Shown here one piece after another: positions 1 through 6,082 of a stretch of 7,826 bases of DNA (its first letter is position 1; every line of letters starts with the position of its first letter). This DNA comes from an uncultured Clostridia bacterium (lineage in GTDB: Bacteria; Bacillota; Clostridia; Oscillospirales; Acutalibacteraceae): contig CAMHOI010000037.1 in assembly GCA_946186725.1 (NCBI GenBank), positions 1-7,826 on the forward strand. The letters run 5' to 3'. The notes below the pieces were generated by a model, which worked only from the letters and a program-made list of their open reading frames with translations, was not told where the DNA came from and did no database searches. The translations under genes and the position numbers were made by a program.

Positions 1-302
1 TGGAGGTCATGTTGGCGAAAGAGAAGCCCATGAGCGAGCTCGCGGCACCGGTGAAGTTCTATCCGCAGGTGCTCAAGAACGTCCGCGTCAAGAGCAAGCC
101 CGATGCCCAGAACGATCCTGACGTCCAGGCCGCCGTCAAGACGGTCGCCGACGCGCTGGGCGATACCGGCCGTATCCTCGTGCGTGAGTCGGGCACCGAG
201 CCGGTCATCCGCGTCATGGTCGAGGCCGAAAGCGACGAGATCTGCGAAAAATACGTCGATCAGGTCATCGCCGTCATCGAGAAAAAGGGTCATCTCGCCT
301 GA
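1..302 (+). CDS. glmM: Phosphoglucosamine mutase, C-terminal part (partial)
   Basis: This is the last part of a gene that enters from the left edge; whole codons begin at position 3 and the TGA stop is at 300-302. GlmM converts glucosamine-6-phosphate to glucosamine-1-phosphate in the cytoplasm, on the route to UDP-GlcNAc for peptidoglycan and other glycans. About 99 residues are visible, matching the C-terminal domain of the phosphohexomutase family. The diagnostic substrate-phosphate-binding loop RESGTEPVIRV lies at about 183-215, preceded by the typical GRILVR strand. The domain ends normally, roughly 30 residues after the loop, so there is no sign of truncation at the 3' end. The active-site serine and metal-binding regions lie outside the window. 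The preference for GlmM over other phosphohexomutases (PGM/PMM) rests on the ILVRESGTEPVIRVMVEA wording, which I recognise as GlmM-like. A terminator follows directly, so the gene is probably transcribed separately from the genes downstream. Confidence 0.9.
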   Translation, partial: EVMLAKEKPMSELAAPVKFYPQVLKNVRVKSKPDAQNDPDVQAAVKTVADALGDTGRILVRESGTEPVIRVMVEAESDEICEKYVDQVIAVIEKKGHLA

Positions 303-314
303 GTCCTGTTCCGC

Positions 315-351
315 AAGCCGGAGAGAGCGATCTCTCCGGCTTTTCTGTTTT
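315..351 (+). terminator. Intrinsic terminator after glmM
   Basis: A perfect 10-bp GC-rich stem (317-326 with 331-340, extendable by two A-T pairs to 315-342) is closed by a GCGA loop of the GNRA class. It is followed by a T-rich run, TTTTCTGTTTT at 341-351. It starts 12 nt after the glmM stop. This is a strong Rho-independent terminator that separates glmM from the polysaccharide operon. Confidence 0.93.
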
Positions 352-363
352 GTATAAAACAAT

Positions 364-422
364 AAAAAATCCCTGTGTTTTCCGCCCGCCGGAACACATC
401 AAAATAATACCTGTATTTTCCG
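364..422. repeat. Imperfect 21-nt direct repeat upstream of promoter
   Basis: Positions 364-384 and 402-422 match at 18 of 21 bases when aligned 38 nt apart. The core of each copy is CCTGTRTTTTCCG (372-384 and 410-422, 12 of 13 identical). The second copy also contains a short palindrome, AATACCTGTATT (406-417). It ends 21 nt before the -35 box of the promoter at 444, a plausible place for activator binding. Function is inferred from position only. Confidence 0.45.
374..398. repeat. Bulged inverted repeat (hairpin) in intergenic region
   Basis: TGTG (374-377) pairs with CACA (395-398), and TTCCG (380-384) pairs with CGGAA (390-394), leaving a two-T bulge at 378-379 and a 5-nt loop. Read on the - strand, the hairpin is followed after four bases by six T (complement of 364-369). 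It could therefore be a weak terminator for leftward transcription. No leftward gene is visible in the window. It overlaps the first direct-repeat copy, so the symmetry may instead belong to a protein-binding site. Confidence 0.3.
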
Positions 423-443
423 TGACTGCTGCATATGTATGAG

Positions 444-472
444 TTGACACCAAGCGCAACTTGTGGTATTAT
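444..472 (+). promoter_or_regulatory. Strong housekeeping-sigma promoter of the polysaccharide operon
   Basis: A perfect -35 box TTGACA (444-449) and a -10 box TATTAT (467-472, one base from TATAAT) are separated by 17 nt, with an extended -10 TGN element at 464-466. Transcription should start near 479. This gives a leader of about 85 nt before the first plausible start codon and rules out the longer upstream reading frame that would begin inside the promoter at 463. Confidence 0.88.
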
Positions 473-498
473 TCAGGATGAATTATTGTCGACTGTTT

Positions 499-524
499 GT
501 GACCGCCGAATGCGGTTGCTTTTT
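499..524 (+). promoter_or_regulatory. Possible attenuator hairpin in the operon leader
   Basis: In the transcribed leader, 499-506 can pair with 512-519 (8 pairs, two of them G-U; core ACCGC/GCGGT with loop CGAAT), followed immediately by five T at 520-524. This resembles a weak intrinsic terminator. A competing pairing of 504-508 with 528-532 (CGCCG/CGGCG) would break it, and a second small hairpin (529-533 with 537-541) follows. Antitermination control is known for surface-glycan operons, but no known riboswitch class or antiterminator site is recognised here. Confidence 0.3.
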
Positions 525-564
525 GGCCGGCGCAAGGCGCCTCCCTCAAGGATTGTCTGAAGAG

Positions 565-1986
565 ATGGTGGAAATGAAACGACGCAAGGAAGAAAGAACG
601 TATTATCGCTTTGCCTGCGGCATATTGCTGACGCTGGTGTCCACCGGCCTGTTTTTTGCTGTGTGGTACGCTTTCGTCAAGACGCATAACCAAACGGGCG
701 CGCTGACCGGTTACGGCAATCTTGGCATGTCTGTTTTGATCTATGCTTTCCTTTACAGTTTTACCGCATACAGGATCAGCGGCTTCAAGATCGGCGTCAC
801 GCGCAAAGCGGACACCATCGCCGCCAACGTCATTGCCCTGCTGATCACCGACGTCGCGGAGGTTTTCATCTCCATGGCCATCACGGGTCAGTTCCGCTTC
901 TTCGGGCATTTCGTGCTTCGTTATGCCGCCCTCTTCATCCTGCAGTCTCTTCTGATCGGTTTCCTGACCATCCTGATGATCGACGTTTTTCGCCGCATTT
1001 ATCCTCCCATCCGCGTGGTGGAAATCCACGGCGATTATGTCAACGACGTCTGCCTGAAGATGAGCGGTATCCGCTCCAAGTATAGCATCACAGACCGTCT
1101 TCACTACAAGGACGCCGGCATCATGGACGCCATGGAAACCTGCGACGCCGTGCTGATCAACGATATTCCTTCCAAAGCCCGCAACCGCATTCTCAAGTAT
1201 TGCTTTGACCACAATGTCCGCGTCTATTTCGTTCCCAAGATCTCCGACATCATTATCAAAGCGTCCGACGATCTGAATCTGATCGACACGCCGTTGTATC
1301 TCTGCCGAAACAATGACATCTCCTTTTTTGAGCGGATCGTCAAGCGCGCCTGTGACGTCTTCTTCAGCTTGCTGGCGATCGTTCTGCTTTCTCCTGTCTT
1401 TCTGATTACCGCCCTGGCCATCAAGATCGACGACGGCGGCCCCGTCTTCTACAAGCAGGAGCGGGTCACCATCGGCAACAAGCGCTTCATGATCATCAAG
1501 TTCCGCTCCATGATCGTCGATGCCGAAAAGGATGGCAAATCTCATCCCGCCGGCGAGCACGACGACCGCATCACCAGGGTGGGCCGCGTCATTCGCGCCA
1601 TCCGTGTGGATGAGCTGCCCCAGCTGTTCAACATCCTCAAGGGCGATATGAGCATCGTCGGCCCCCGTCCCGAGCGCGTCGAGCACGTGGAGAAGTATAC
1701 GGCCGACATTCCCGAATTCACTTTCCGCAGCAAGGTCAAGGGCGGCCTGACCGGCTACGCCCAGGTCTACGGCAAGTACAACACCACCGCGCTGGACAAG
1801 CTCAAGCTTGACCTGTTCTATATCATGAACTACAGCATCCTGGTGGATGTGCAGATCATCCTTGAGACTCTCAAGATCCTGTTCCAAAAGGAAAGCACCG
1901 AGGGCTTCAGCGAGGAACGCGCCAGAGAAATGCACGACGCCGACGTGACCAAGGCCGCTGACGAGCGCGAGACGGTACATAAGTAA
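565..1986 (+). CDS. Polyprenyl-phosphate glycosylphosphotransferase (polytopic sugar transferase)
   Basis: A 473-residue membrane enzyme expected to transfer a sugar-1-phosphate from a nucleotide sugar to undecaprenyl phosphate, starting the lipid-linked repeat unit at the cytoplasmic face. Four hydrophobic segments (about 16-38, 54-70, 83-105, 117-141) precede a soluble region (about 149-250), as in WbaP/WcaJ-type proteins. The bacterial sugar transferase domain (about 254-445) starts with a hydrophobic re-entrant segment (263-286). It carries the family motifs PVFYKQERV, KFRSM (312-316), an acidic patch D319/E321 where the catalytic acidic pair is expected, DELPQLFN (349-356), MSIVGPRPE (362-370) and GLTGYAQVYGKYN. 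The length is normal for the long form. The frame stays open back to 463, but that overlaps the promoter. ATG 565, with AAGGA at 548-552, and ATG 574, with GAAGAG at 559-564, are both plausible starts. The sugar substrate cannot be read from sequence. It is the first gene of the operon. Confidence 0.92.
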   Translation: MVEMKRRKEERTYYRFACGILLTLVSTGLFFAVWYAFVKTHNQTGALTGYGNLGMSVLIYAFLYSFTAYRISGFKIGVTRKADTIAANVIALLITDVAEVFISMAITGQFRFFGHFVLRYAALFILQSLLIGFLTILMIDVFRRIYPPIRVVEIHGDYVNDVCLKMSGIRSKYSITDRLHYKDAGIMDAMETCDAVLINDIPSKARNRILKYCFDHNVRVYFVPKISDIIIKASDDLNLIDTPLYLCRNNDISFFERIVKRACDVFFSLLAIVLLSPVFLITALAIKIDDGGPVFYKQERVTIGNKRFMIIKFRSMIVDAEKDGKSHPAGEHDDRITRVGRVIRAIRVDELPQLFNILKGDMSIVGPRPERVEHVEKYTADIPEFTFRSKVKGGLTGYAQVYGKYNTTALDKLKLDLFYIMNYSILVDVQIILETLKILFQKESTEGFSEERAREMHDADVTKAADERETVHK

Positions 1987-1988
1987 AC

Positions 1989-1995
1989 GGGAGGG
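1989..1995 (+). promoter_or_regulatory. Ribosome binding site supporting a TTG start
   Basis: GGGAGGG lies 6 nt before TTG 2002 and just after the upstream stop codon. The first in-frame ATG (2026) would place the catalytic motif right at the N-terminus with no SD at proper spacing. The SD therefore decides for the rare TTG start. Confidence 0.75.
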
Positions 1996-2001
1996 CTTCT
2001 T

Positions 2002-2847
2002 TTGAAGAAATACGCCGTAATCTCCATGGACGTGGAGGACTGGTATCACTCCTATTTCCCGGAGATGGACGTGGATCGCTCCGAGTCCTTGCTGGATGGG
2101 CTCGATGTGGCGCTTGACATCATGGATCAGAAGAACATCAAGGGCTCCTTTTTCGTCGTGGGCGAGATTGCCGACCAACTGGCCGACAAGATTCGCGGCA
2201 TGGACGCCAACGGGCACGATATCGGGTGCCACAACTGGACTCACCTGCGCCCCGTGACCATGCCCGTCGACGAGTACAAAGCCCAGCTCCTGCACGCCAA
2301 GGAGAAGCTGGAGGATGTGCTCGGGCATGAAGTCGTCGGCTACCGTGCGCCCGCCTTCGGGATCGACAACGAGCGGTTCGACGCCATGCGCAGCTGCGGG
2401 TTCCGCTTCGATTCCAGTAAACTGAAGCCGCAGAAATCCGCCAAATACGGCGTGCTGGACCTCAACGGCTTCGAGGAGATCTATCCCTGCATCTATCGTG
2501 ACGGCGACTTCACGGAGTTCGAGGTCTCCACGCAGAAGATCGGCTCCATGAATATGCTCCTGGGCGGCGGATACATCCGGATGCTTCCCTGGTTCTTCAT
2601 GAAATGGATGACCAGGCGGTATCTGAAAACCGGCCGGCCCTACGTCATGTACATCCATCCCATCGACCTGAGCCGCAAGCCGCTTCCTCACGTCGACGGC
2701 ATCGGCCTTGATCGGTATCTTCGCACCCACGTCGGCCGCAGGGGCATGGTGCGGCGCTTCCGGGCCGTCATCCGAATGCTGGAGGACGCCGGATACGAAT
2801 TCGTGACCTTTGAGCAGCTGCGCCGCATGGATTTCGCCGAGCAATAA
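2002..2847 (+). CDS. Polysaccharide deacetylase (CE4/NodB-like, DUF3473-like tail)
   Basis: A 281-residue enzyme predicted to remove N- or O-acetyl groups from a sugar, using a divalent metal. The first motif is MDVEDWYH (9-16), the variant of the CE4 TFDD motif seen in XrtA/PEP-CTERM-associated deacetylases; E12/D13 would be the catalytic base and metal-binding Asp. The metal-binding histidines are H77 and H81 in HNWTH (77-81), followed by RAPAFG (115-120) and the late motif YIHPID (217-222, H219). The segment after this, with RTHVGRRGMVRRF, resembles the DUF3473 extension of that subgroup. There is no signal peptide or membrane segment, so the enzyme looks cytoplasmic and would act on a lipid-linked intermediate or nucleotide sugar rather than on exported polymer. 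It starts at TTG, 15 nt after the upstream gene. The family assignment is firm; the substrate is unknown. Confidence 0.9.
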   Translation: MKKYAVISMDVEDWYHSYFPEMDVDRSESLLDGLDVALDIMDQKNIKGSFFVVGEIADQLADKIRGMDANGHDIGCHNWTHLRPVTMPVDEYKAQLLHAKEKLEDVLGHEVVGYRAPAFGIDNERFDAMRSCGFRFDSSKLKPQKSAKYGVLDLNGFEEIYPCIYRDGDFTEFEVSTQKIGSMNMLLGGGYIRMLPWFFMKWMTRRYLKTGRPYVMYIHPIDLSRKPLPHVDGIGLDRYLRTHVGRRGMVRRFRAVIRMLEDAGYEFVTFEQLRRMDFAEQ

Positions 2848-2866
2848 TCCTTTTCAATCTTTACAC

Positions 2867-2875
2867 AAAGGAGGA
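2867..2875 (+). promoter_or_regulatory. Strong ribosome binding site of the dehydrogenase
   Basis: AAAGGAGGA lies 7 nt before ATG 2883. It is the closest match in the window to the full anti-16S sequence. It suggests that the dehydrogenase is translated more strongly than its neighbours, several of which have weak sites (for example GGTGA before 6083 and AGGTG before 7303). Confidence 0.75.
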
Positions 2876-2882
2876 ATATCGG

Positions 2883-3845
2883 ATGTCAGACGCTGCCGCG
2901 CCTCTTTCCCGTCGACGTATCGCCATTATCGGCGCCGGATACGTCGGTTCCTCCATTGCCTATGCGCTGACGGTTACCAACCTTGCGCGTGAGATCATCC
3001 TTATCGACACCAACGAGCAAAAGGCCGTCGGCGAGGCGCTGGATATTCGCCACGGCATGATCGGCTTCGGCAGTTCGGGGATCCGCGCCGGCGATTACAG
3101 CGATTGCCGCGACTGCGATCTCATCATTATCACCGCCGGCCGCAACAGAAGGCCGGGGGAGACCCGGCTTGAATTGATTCCGGACAACGTCGGCGTCATG
3201 CGCGCCGTCGTCGCGGCCATCAAGCCCCACTATTCCGGGGGCGCCATTATGGTCGTCTCCAACCCTGTCGACATCATGACCTACGAATGCGACCGCCTGA
3301 TGGGCCTGCCCAACGGCAGGGTGTTCGGCACCGGCTGTGTGCTGGATACCTCCCGACTCATCTGGGAGATCGCCGACTATACCGGGCTCAAGCCCGACAC
3401 CATCAAGGGCAGCGTCGTTGGCGAGCACGGCGATTCCCAGTTCCCGGTCTGGAGCCGTCTGTCCATCGAGGGCATCCCCATGCGGGAGTACTGCGAGAAC
3501 GTCGGCCTTGCCTGGGACGAGGAGCGGCGCCGGGCTGTGTTCGATCGCGTGCGCGGTATGGGCGCCGCCATCATCGCCGCCAAAGGCAGAACGCATTACG
3601 GTATCGCCACCTGCATCTGCTCGCTGGCTGACGCCGTGCTGAATCAGCGATCGACCATCGCCGTTGTGACCACCCCTCTGCAGGGGGAGTACGGGCTGCG
3701 TGATGTTTCCCTGAGCGTGCCCTCCATCATCGGCGGCAACGGCGTTGAGCGCCGCATCGAGGAAAAATGGACCGATCGGGAATTGGATCAGCTTCACCGC
3801 AGCGCCGCGCGTATGCGCGAAGCCATTCAGACGATCAAGACTTGA
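2883..3845 (+). CDS. L-lactate/malate dehydrogenase family protein (substrate uncertain)
   Basis: A complete 320-residue, soluble, NAD-dependent 2-hydroxyacid dehydrogenase that interconverts a 2-hydroxy acid and its 2-keto acid. The Rossmann start is GAGYVGSSIA (17-26), and Asp42 at the end of the second strand indicates NAD rather than NADP. Catalytic residues are present: R95 in GETR (R109 in LDH numbering), N127 in SNPVD, D155 and R158 (D168/R171) and H182 in GEHGDS (H195). The loop reads AGRNRRPGETRLEL, so R89 occupies the position of LDH Gln102. Arg there is the hallmark of malate dehydrogenases, while GETRLEL and T238 (LDH Thr246) remain LDH-like. Annotation as ldh would be the default, but malate or another 2-hydroxy acid is possible. 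No frameshift or missing catalytic residue is seen. It has a strong SD and lies 35 nt after the deacetylase gene, inside a glycan operon, which is unusual for a fermentation enzyme. Confidence 0.9.
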   Translation: MSDAAAPLSRRRIAIIGAGYVGSSIAYALTVTNLAREIILIDTNEQKAVGEALDIRHGMIGFGSSGIRAGDYSDCRDCDLIIITAGRNRRPGETRLELIPDNVGVMRAVVAAIKPHYSGGAIMVVSNPVDIMTYECDRLMGLPNGRVFGTGCVLDTSRLIWEIADYTGLKPDTIKGSVVGEHGDSQFPVWSRLSIEGIPMREYCENVGLAWDEERRRAVFDRVRGMGAAIIAAKGRTHYGIATCICSLADAVLNQRSTIAVVTTPLQGEYGLRDVSLSVPSIIGGNGVERRIEEKWTDRELDQLHRSAARMREAIQTIKT

Positions 3846-3856
3846 GGACGCGCGAT

Positions 3857-4867
3857 ATGAGCAACAGCAAACAAAGGATTGAGTGGATCGAGCTGGCGCA
3901 GATCCTTTCCATGATCCTGATCGTTTTCCACCACAGTATGCCGAATTTCACCGCTGTGCACCCCATTCTCGCCGGCTTGGGCGGGACGCTGCATTATCCG
4001 GCGCTGGCGCTCTTTTTCTTCGCCAGCGGCTGGCTCGCCACCGGGTGGGCGGAGCGCGGTTATCCCGGGTATATCGGCCGCAGAGCCGTCCGCCTTCTCA
4101 TTCCCTGGATCGTCATCAGTCTTCTCATGCTGCTGCCCAAGGCGCTCCTTGCGTCCCCGCAGGCGAGAGCGGATCTGCTTTCCGTCGGCCGCCTCGGCTG
4201 GGCGCTGCTCGACCCCCACGGGCAGGGGATCATGCCCCATCTGTGGTATCTGCCTGCTCTCTTCCTCCTCTGTCTGCTCGTCCCGCTGCTGGAGCGCGCC
4301 GCCCGTCACAAGCCGGCTGTCGTCATCCTTCTTGTCGCGGCGTTTGTCTGCGCCTGCCTGCCCGAGTCGTGGGTCAAGGTGACCACCGTTCTGTGCCTGA
4401 ACGAGATCCGTATGTATCTGTTCTGGTTCCTGCTCGGCTATTTCGGCCGCAAGAGGTTGGGAGAGATCCGATTCGGAAAGCCCCTTCTGATCCCTGCCGC
4501 CGTCCTTTCCTGGACGGCCGCTGTGCTGCTTGTCTTCTTTGCCGGGGCGTTTCCTTTCCCCCGCGTTCTGATCACGGCGTTTGGCTTTGTCGGGATCCTT
4601 TCTCTCGCTCTGCTTGCCGCCGGCGGGCTGCGCCCTCTTATCCTGTTCTTCCGCGGCAAGACCATGTGCGTCTACCTTTGGTCGCTGTGCGCGCAGAATC
4701 TGGTGGAGGTTCTGGCGGGCAAGGTGCACCTGAACGGCGAGCTTGCCTGTCTTATCATGTTCGTCACGGGCCTTGCCGTCCCGCTGGCCATCTGCGCGCT
4801 TTTGTCACTCGTTGAAAAGCTCTCCGGCCGCCGATGGAAGGCGCTGCGTGTCGCTCTGGGAATCTAA
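3857..4867 (+). CDS. Acyltransferase 3 family membrane protein (probable sugar O-acyltransferase)
   Basis: A 336-residue integral membrane protein with about ten hydrophobic segments, typical in size for stand-alone members of the acyltransferase-3 (OafA/WecH-like) family. These use acyl-CoA, usually acetyl-CoA, to O-acylate sugars of surface polysaccharides at the membrane. Family signs are the N-terminal WIELAQILSMILIVFHHS segment with the candidate catalytic histidines H25/H26, the basic patch RRAVRLLIPW (75-84) and HLWYLPALFLL (128-138), equivalent to the family LWFL motif. The frame is open upstream to 3767, overlapping the dehydrogenase. ATG 3857 is preferred because TGAGGA overlaps the dehydrogenase stop at a spacing of 8 nt, suggesting translational coupling. 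The sequence is more divergent than the rest of the operon, so acetyl versus another acyl group cannot be decided. Confidence 0.85.
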   Translation: MSNSKQRIEWIELAQILSMILIVFHHSMPNFTAVHPILAGLGGTLHYPALALFFFASGWLATGWAERGYPGYIGRRAVRLLIPWIVISLLMLLPKALLASPQARADLLSVGRLGWALLDPHGQGIMPHLWYLPALFLLCLLVPLLERAARHKPAVVILLVAAFVCACLPESWVKVTTVLCLNEIRMYLFWFLLGYFGRKRLGEIRFGKPLLIPAAVLSWTAAVLLVFFAGAFPFPRVLITAFGFVGILSLALLAAGGLRPLILFFRGKTMCVYLWSLCAQNLVEVLAGKVHLNGELACLIMFVTGLAVPLAICALLSLVEKLSGRRWKALRVALGI

Positions 4868-4887
4868 CGAAAGGAGAATAGACCGTC

Positions 4888-6048
4888 ATGGACAACAAGA
4901 ATGTCAAAGTATTACTGCTTGAGTGTTTTGCCCGTCAGACCATGGTCATGATGGAGTTTTTACATAAAGACGGCTATCACCTCACCACCTATAACAGCAG
5001 AAAGACCGACCTCGGCTATCTCTCTCACTATCCGGACAAGAAGATCCTCGCTCCGTGGAACCGGGAAAGCGAGGAGGAATCGGCCGCCGAACTGCTCAAA
5101 GTCCTGCAGGCCGATCATTACGACGTCACCATCCCGCTGACCGACTTTTCGGCCACTCTGCTTGCCCGCCGCAAGGACGAATTCAGCAAGTATACGCACG
5201 TGGCCGCCAACGACTGGCCCGTTTTCATGATGGCGGGCGACAAGCTCAATACCATGACCGCCTGCATGGACAACGGCATTCCGTGCCCCAAAACGCTGCG
5301 CCGGGCGTCCAGCGTGGAGGAAGTGCTCGCTTCCGGGCTGTCTTATCCTTTCATCATCAAGCCCCGCGTCGGTTACGGAAGCATCGGCTTTCACAAGATC
5401 GAGTGCGAAGAGGATCTTCGCAAACATTTCGACGCTAACGTGGAGAAGTTCGGCCCCCAGGTGGTACAGGAGTACATTCCTCAGACGGACATCCAGTATA
5501 AGTGCGAGGTCTTCCTCGACCGCGACGGAGAGGTCAAAAGCGCCCACGTCTTCGATAAGACGCGGTGGTATCCCATCGACGGCGGTTCCACCTGCTGCAG
5601 CACCTCCGTGGATCGCCCCGACATCGTGGAAAGCAGCGTCAAGCTTCTCAAGGCGATCGGCTGGCGCGGTTACGGCGACGTGGATCTGATCCAGGATCCC
5701 CGCGATCACCTGGCCAAGGTCATGGAGATCAATCCCCGCATCACCGCCAGCGTCAAGGTCTGCTTCTATTCGGGCGTGGATTTCGCCCGTCAGATCGTTG
5801 AGAACGAGACGGGGCAGGAGGTCACTCCCTTCATGGATTACAAGAAGGGCGTCTGTCTGCGATATATGCATACCGATCTGCTCTGGTTCTTTGAATCCCC
5901 CAACCGTTTCAAAGCCAAGCCCTCCTGGTTCAGCTGGCGGCATACCACCGACCAGATTTGGAACCCGCGCGATCCGCTTCCCTGGTTCGGTTATACCATT
6001 CAGGGCTTCATGAAGTACAAGACCGAGCAGAAGAAACGTCAGCGCTGA
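4888..6048 (+). CDS. ATP-grasp domain carboxylate ligase
   Basis: A 386-residue cytoplasmic protein of the ATP-grasp superfamily (carbamoyl-phosphate-synthase-like, PylC/D-Ala ligase style). Such enzymes activate a carboxylate as acyl phosphate and join it to an amine, hydroxyl or thiol. Residues 1-110 form a pre-ATP-grasp alpha/beta domain. K118 in AGDKLNT, K158 in PFIIKPR, the glycine loop RVGYGSIG (160-167) and the hinge QEYI (194-197) form the ATP site. D266 and MEINPRI (279-285; E280, N282, R284) supply metal ligands. All expected catalytic residues appear intact. The C-terminal 60 residues are aromatic and tryptophan-rich (WFSW, WNPRDPLPWFGY) and may form a partner or membrane contact. 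It has a good SD (GAAAGGAG, 4869-4876) and lies 20 nt after the acyltransferase gene. In a glycan operon it most likely attaches an amino acid or other acid to a sugar. The substrate is not readable. Confidence 0.88.
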   Translation: MDNKNVKVLLLECFARQTMVMMEFLHKDGYHLTTYNSRKTDLGYLSHYPDKKILAPWNRESEEESAAELLKVLQADHYDVTIPLTDFSATLLARRKDEFSKYTHVAANDWPVFMMAGDKLNTMTACMDNGIPCPKTLRRASSVEEVLASGLSYPFIIKPRVGYGSIGFHKIECEEDLRKHFDANVEKFGPQVVQEYIPQTDIQYKCEVFLDRDGEVKSAHVFDKTRWYPIDGGSTCCSTSVDRPDIVESSVKLLKAIGWRGYGDVDLIQDPRDHLAKVMEINPRITASVKVCFYSGVDFARQIVENETGQEVTPFMDYKKGVCLRYMHTDLLWFFESPNRFKAKPSWFSWRHTTDQIWNPRDPLPWFGYTIQGFMKYKTEQKKRQR

Positions 6049-6082
6049 CCTTTCCTCAACACTTCCTCAATTTGGTGATGGC

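Noticed and set aside
463..564. N-terminal extension of the priming transferase back to GTG 463.
   Set aside because: The extension begins inside the promoter (-10 box at 467-472) and upstream of the expected transcription start, and its residues look unlike a family N-terminus.
303..564. glmS-type ribozyme, CRISPR, tRNA or insertion-sequence remnant in the largest intergenic gap.
   Set aside because: No cloverleaf, regular spacer array, IS terminal repeat or glmS-ribozyme-like core could be seen. Only the terminator, repeat, hairpins and promoter are supported.
469..2844. A 791-codon open frame on the - strand, antisense to the first two operon genes.
   Set aside because: It mirrors two well-supported genes and crosses their intergenic gap and the promoter. 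Its predicted protein is low in recognisable motifs and is rich in H, D, V and A, as expected from the complement of GC-rich third positions. No ribosome site or family resemblance is seen.
3767..3856. N-terminal extension of the acyltransferase overlapping the dehydrogenase gene.
   Set aside because: A properly spaced SD precedes ATG 3857, and the extension only re-reads the dehydrogenase 3' end in another frame.
6052..6070. Two TTCCTCAA copies 11 nt apart before the GT4 gene.
   Set aside because: They are too short to distinguish from chance in a pyrimidine-rich gap. No regulatory role is suggested by position.
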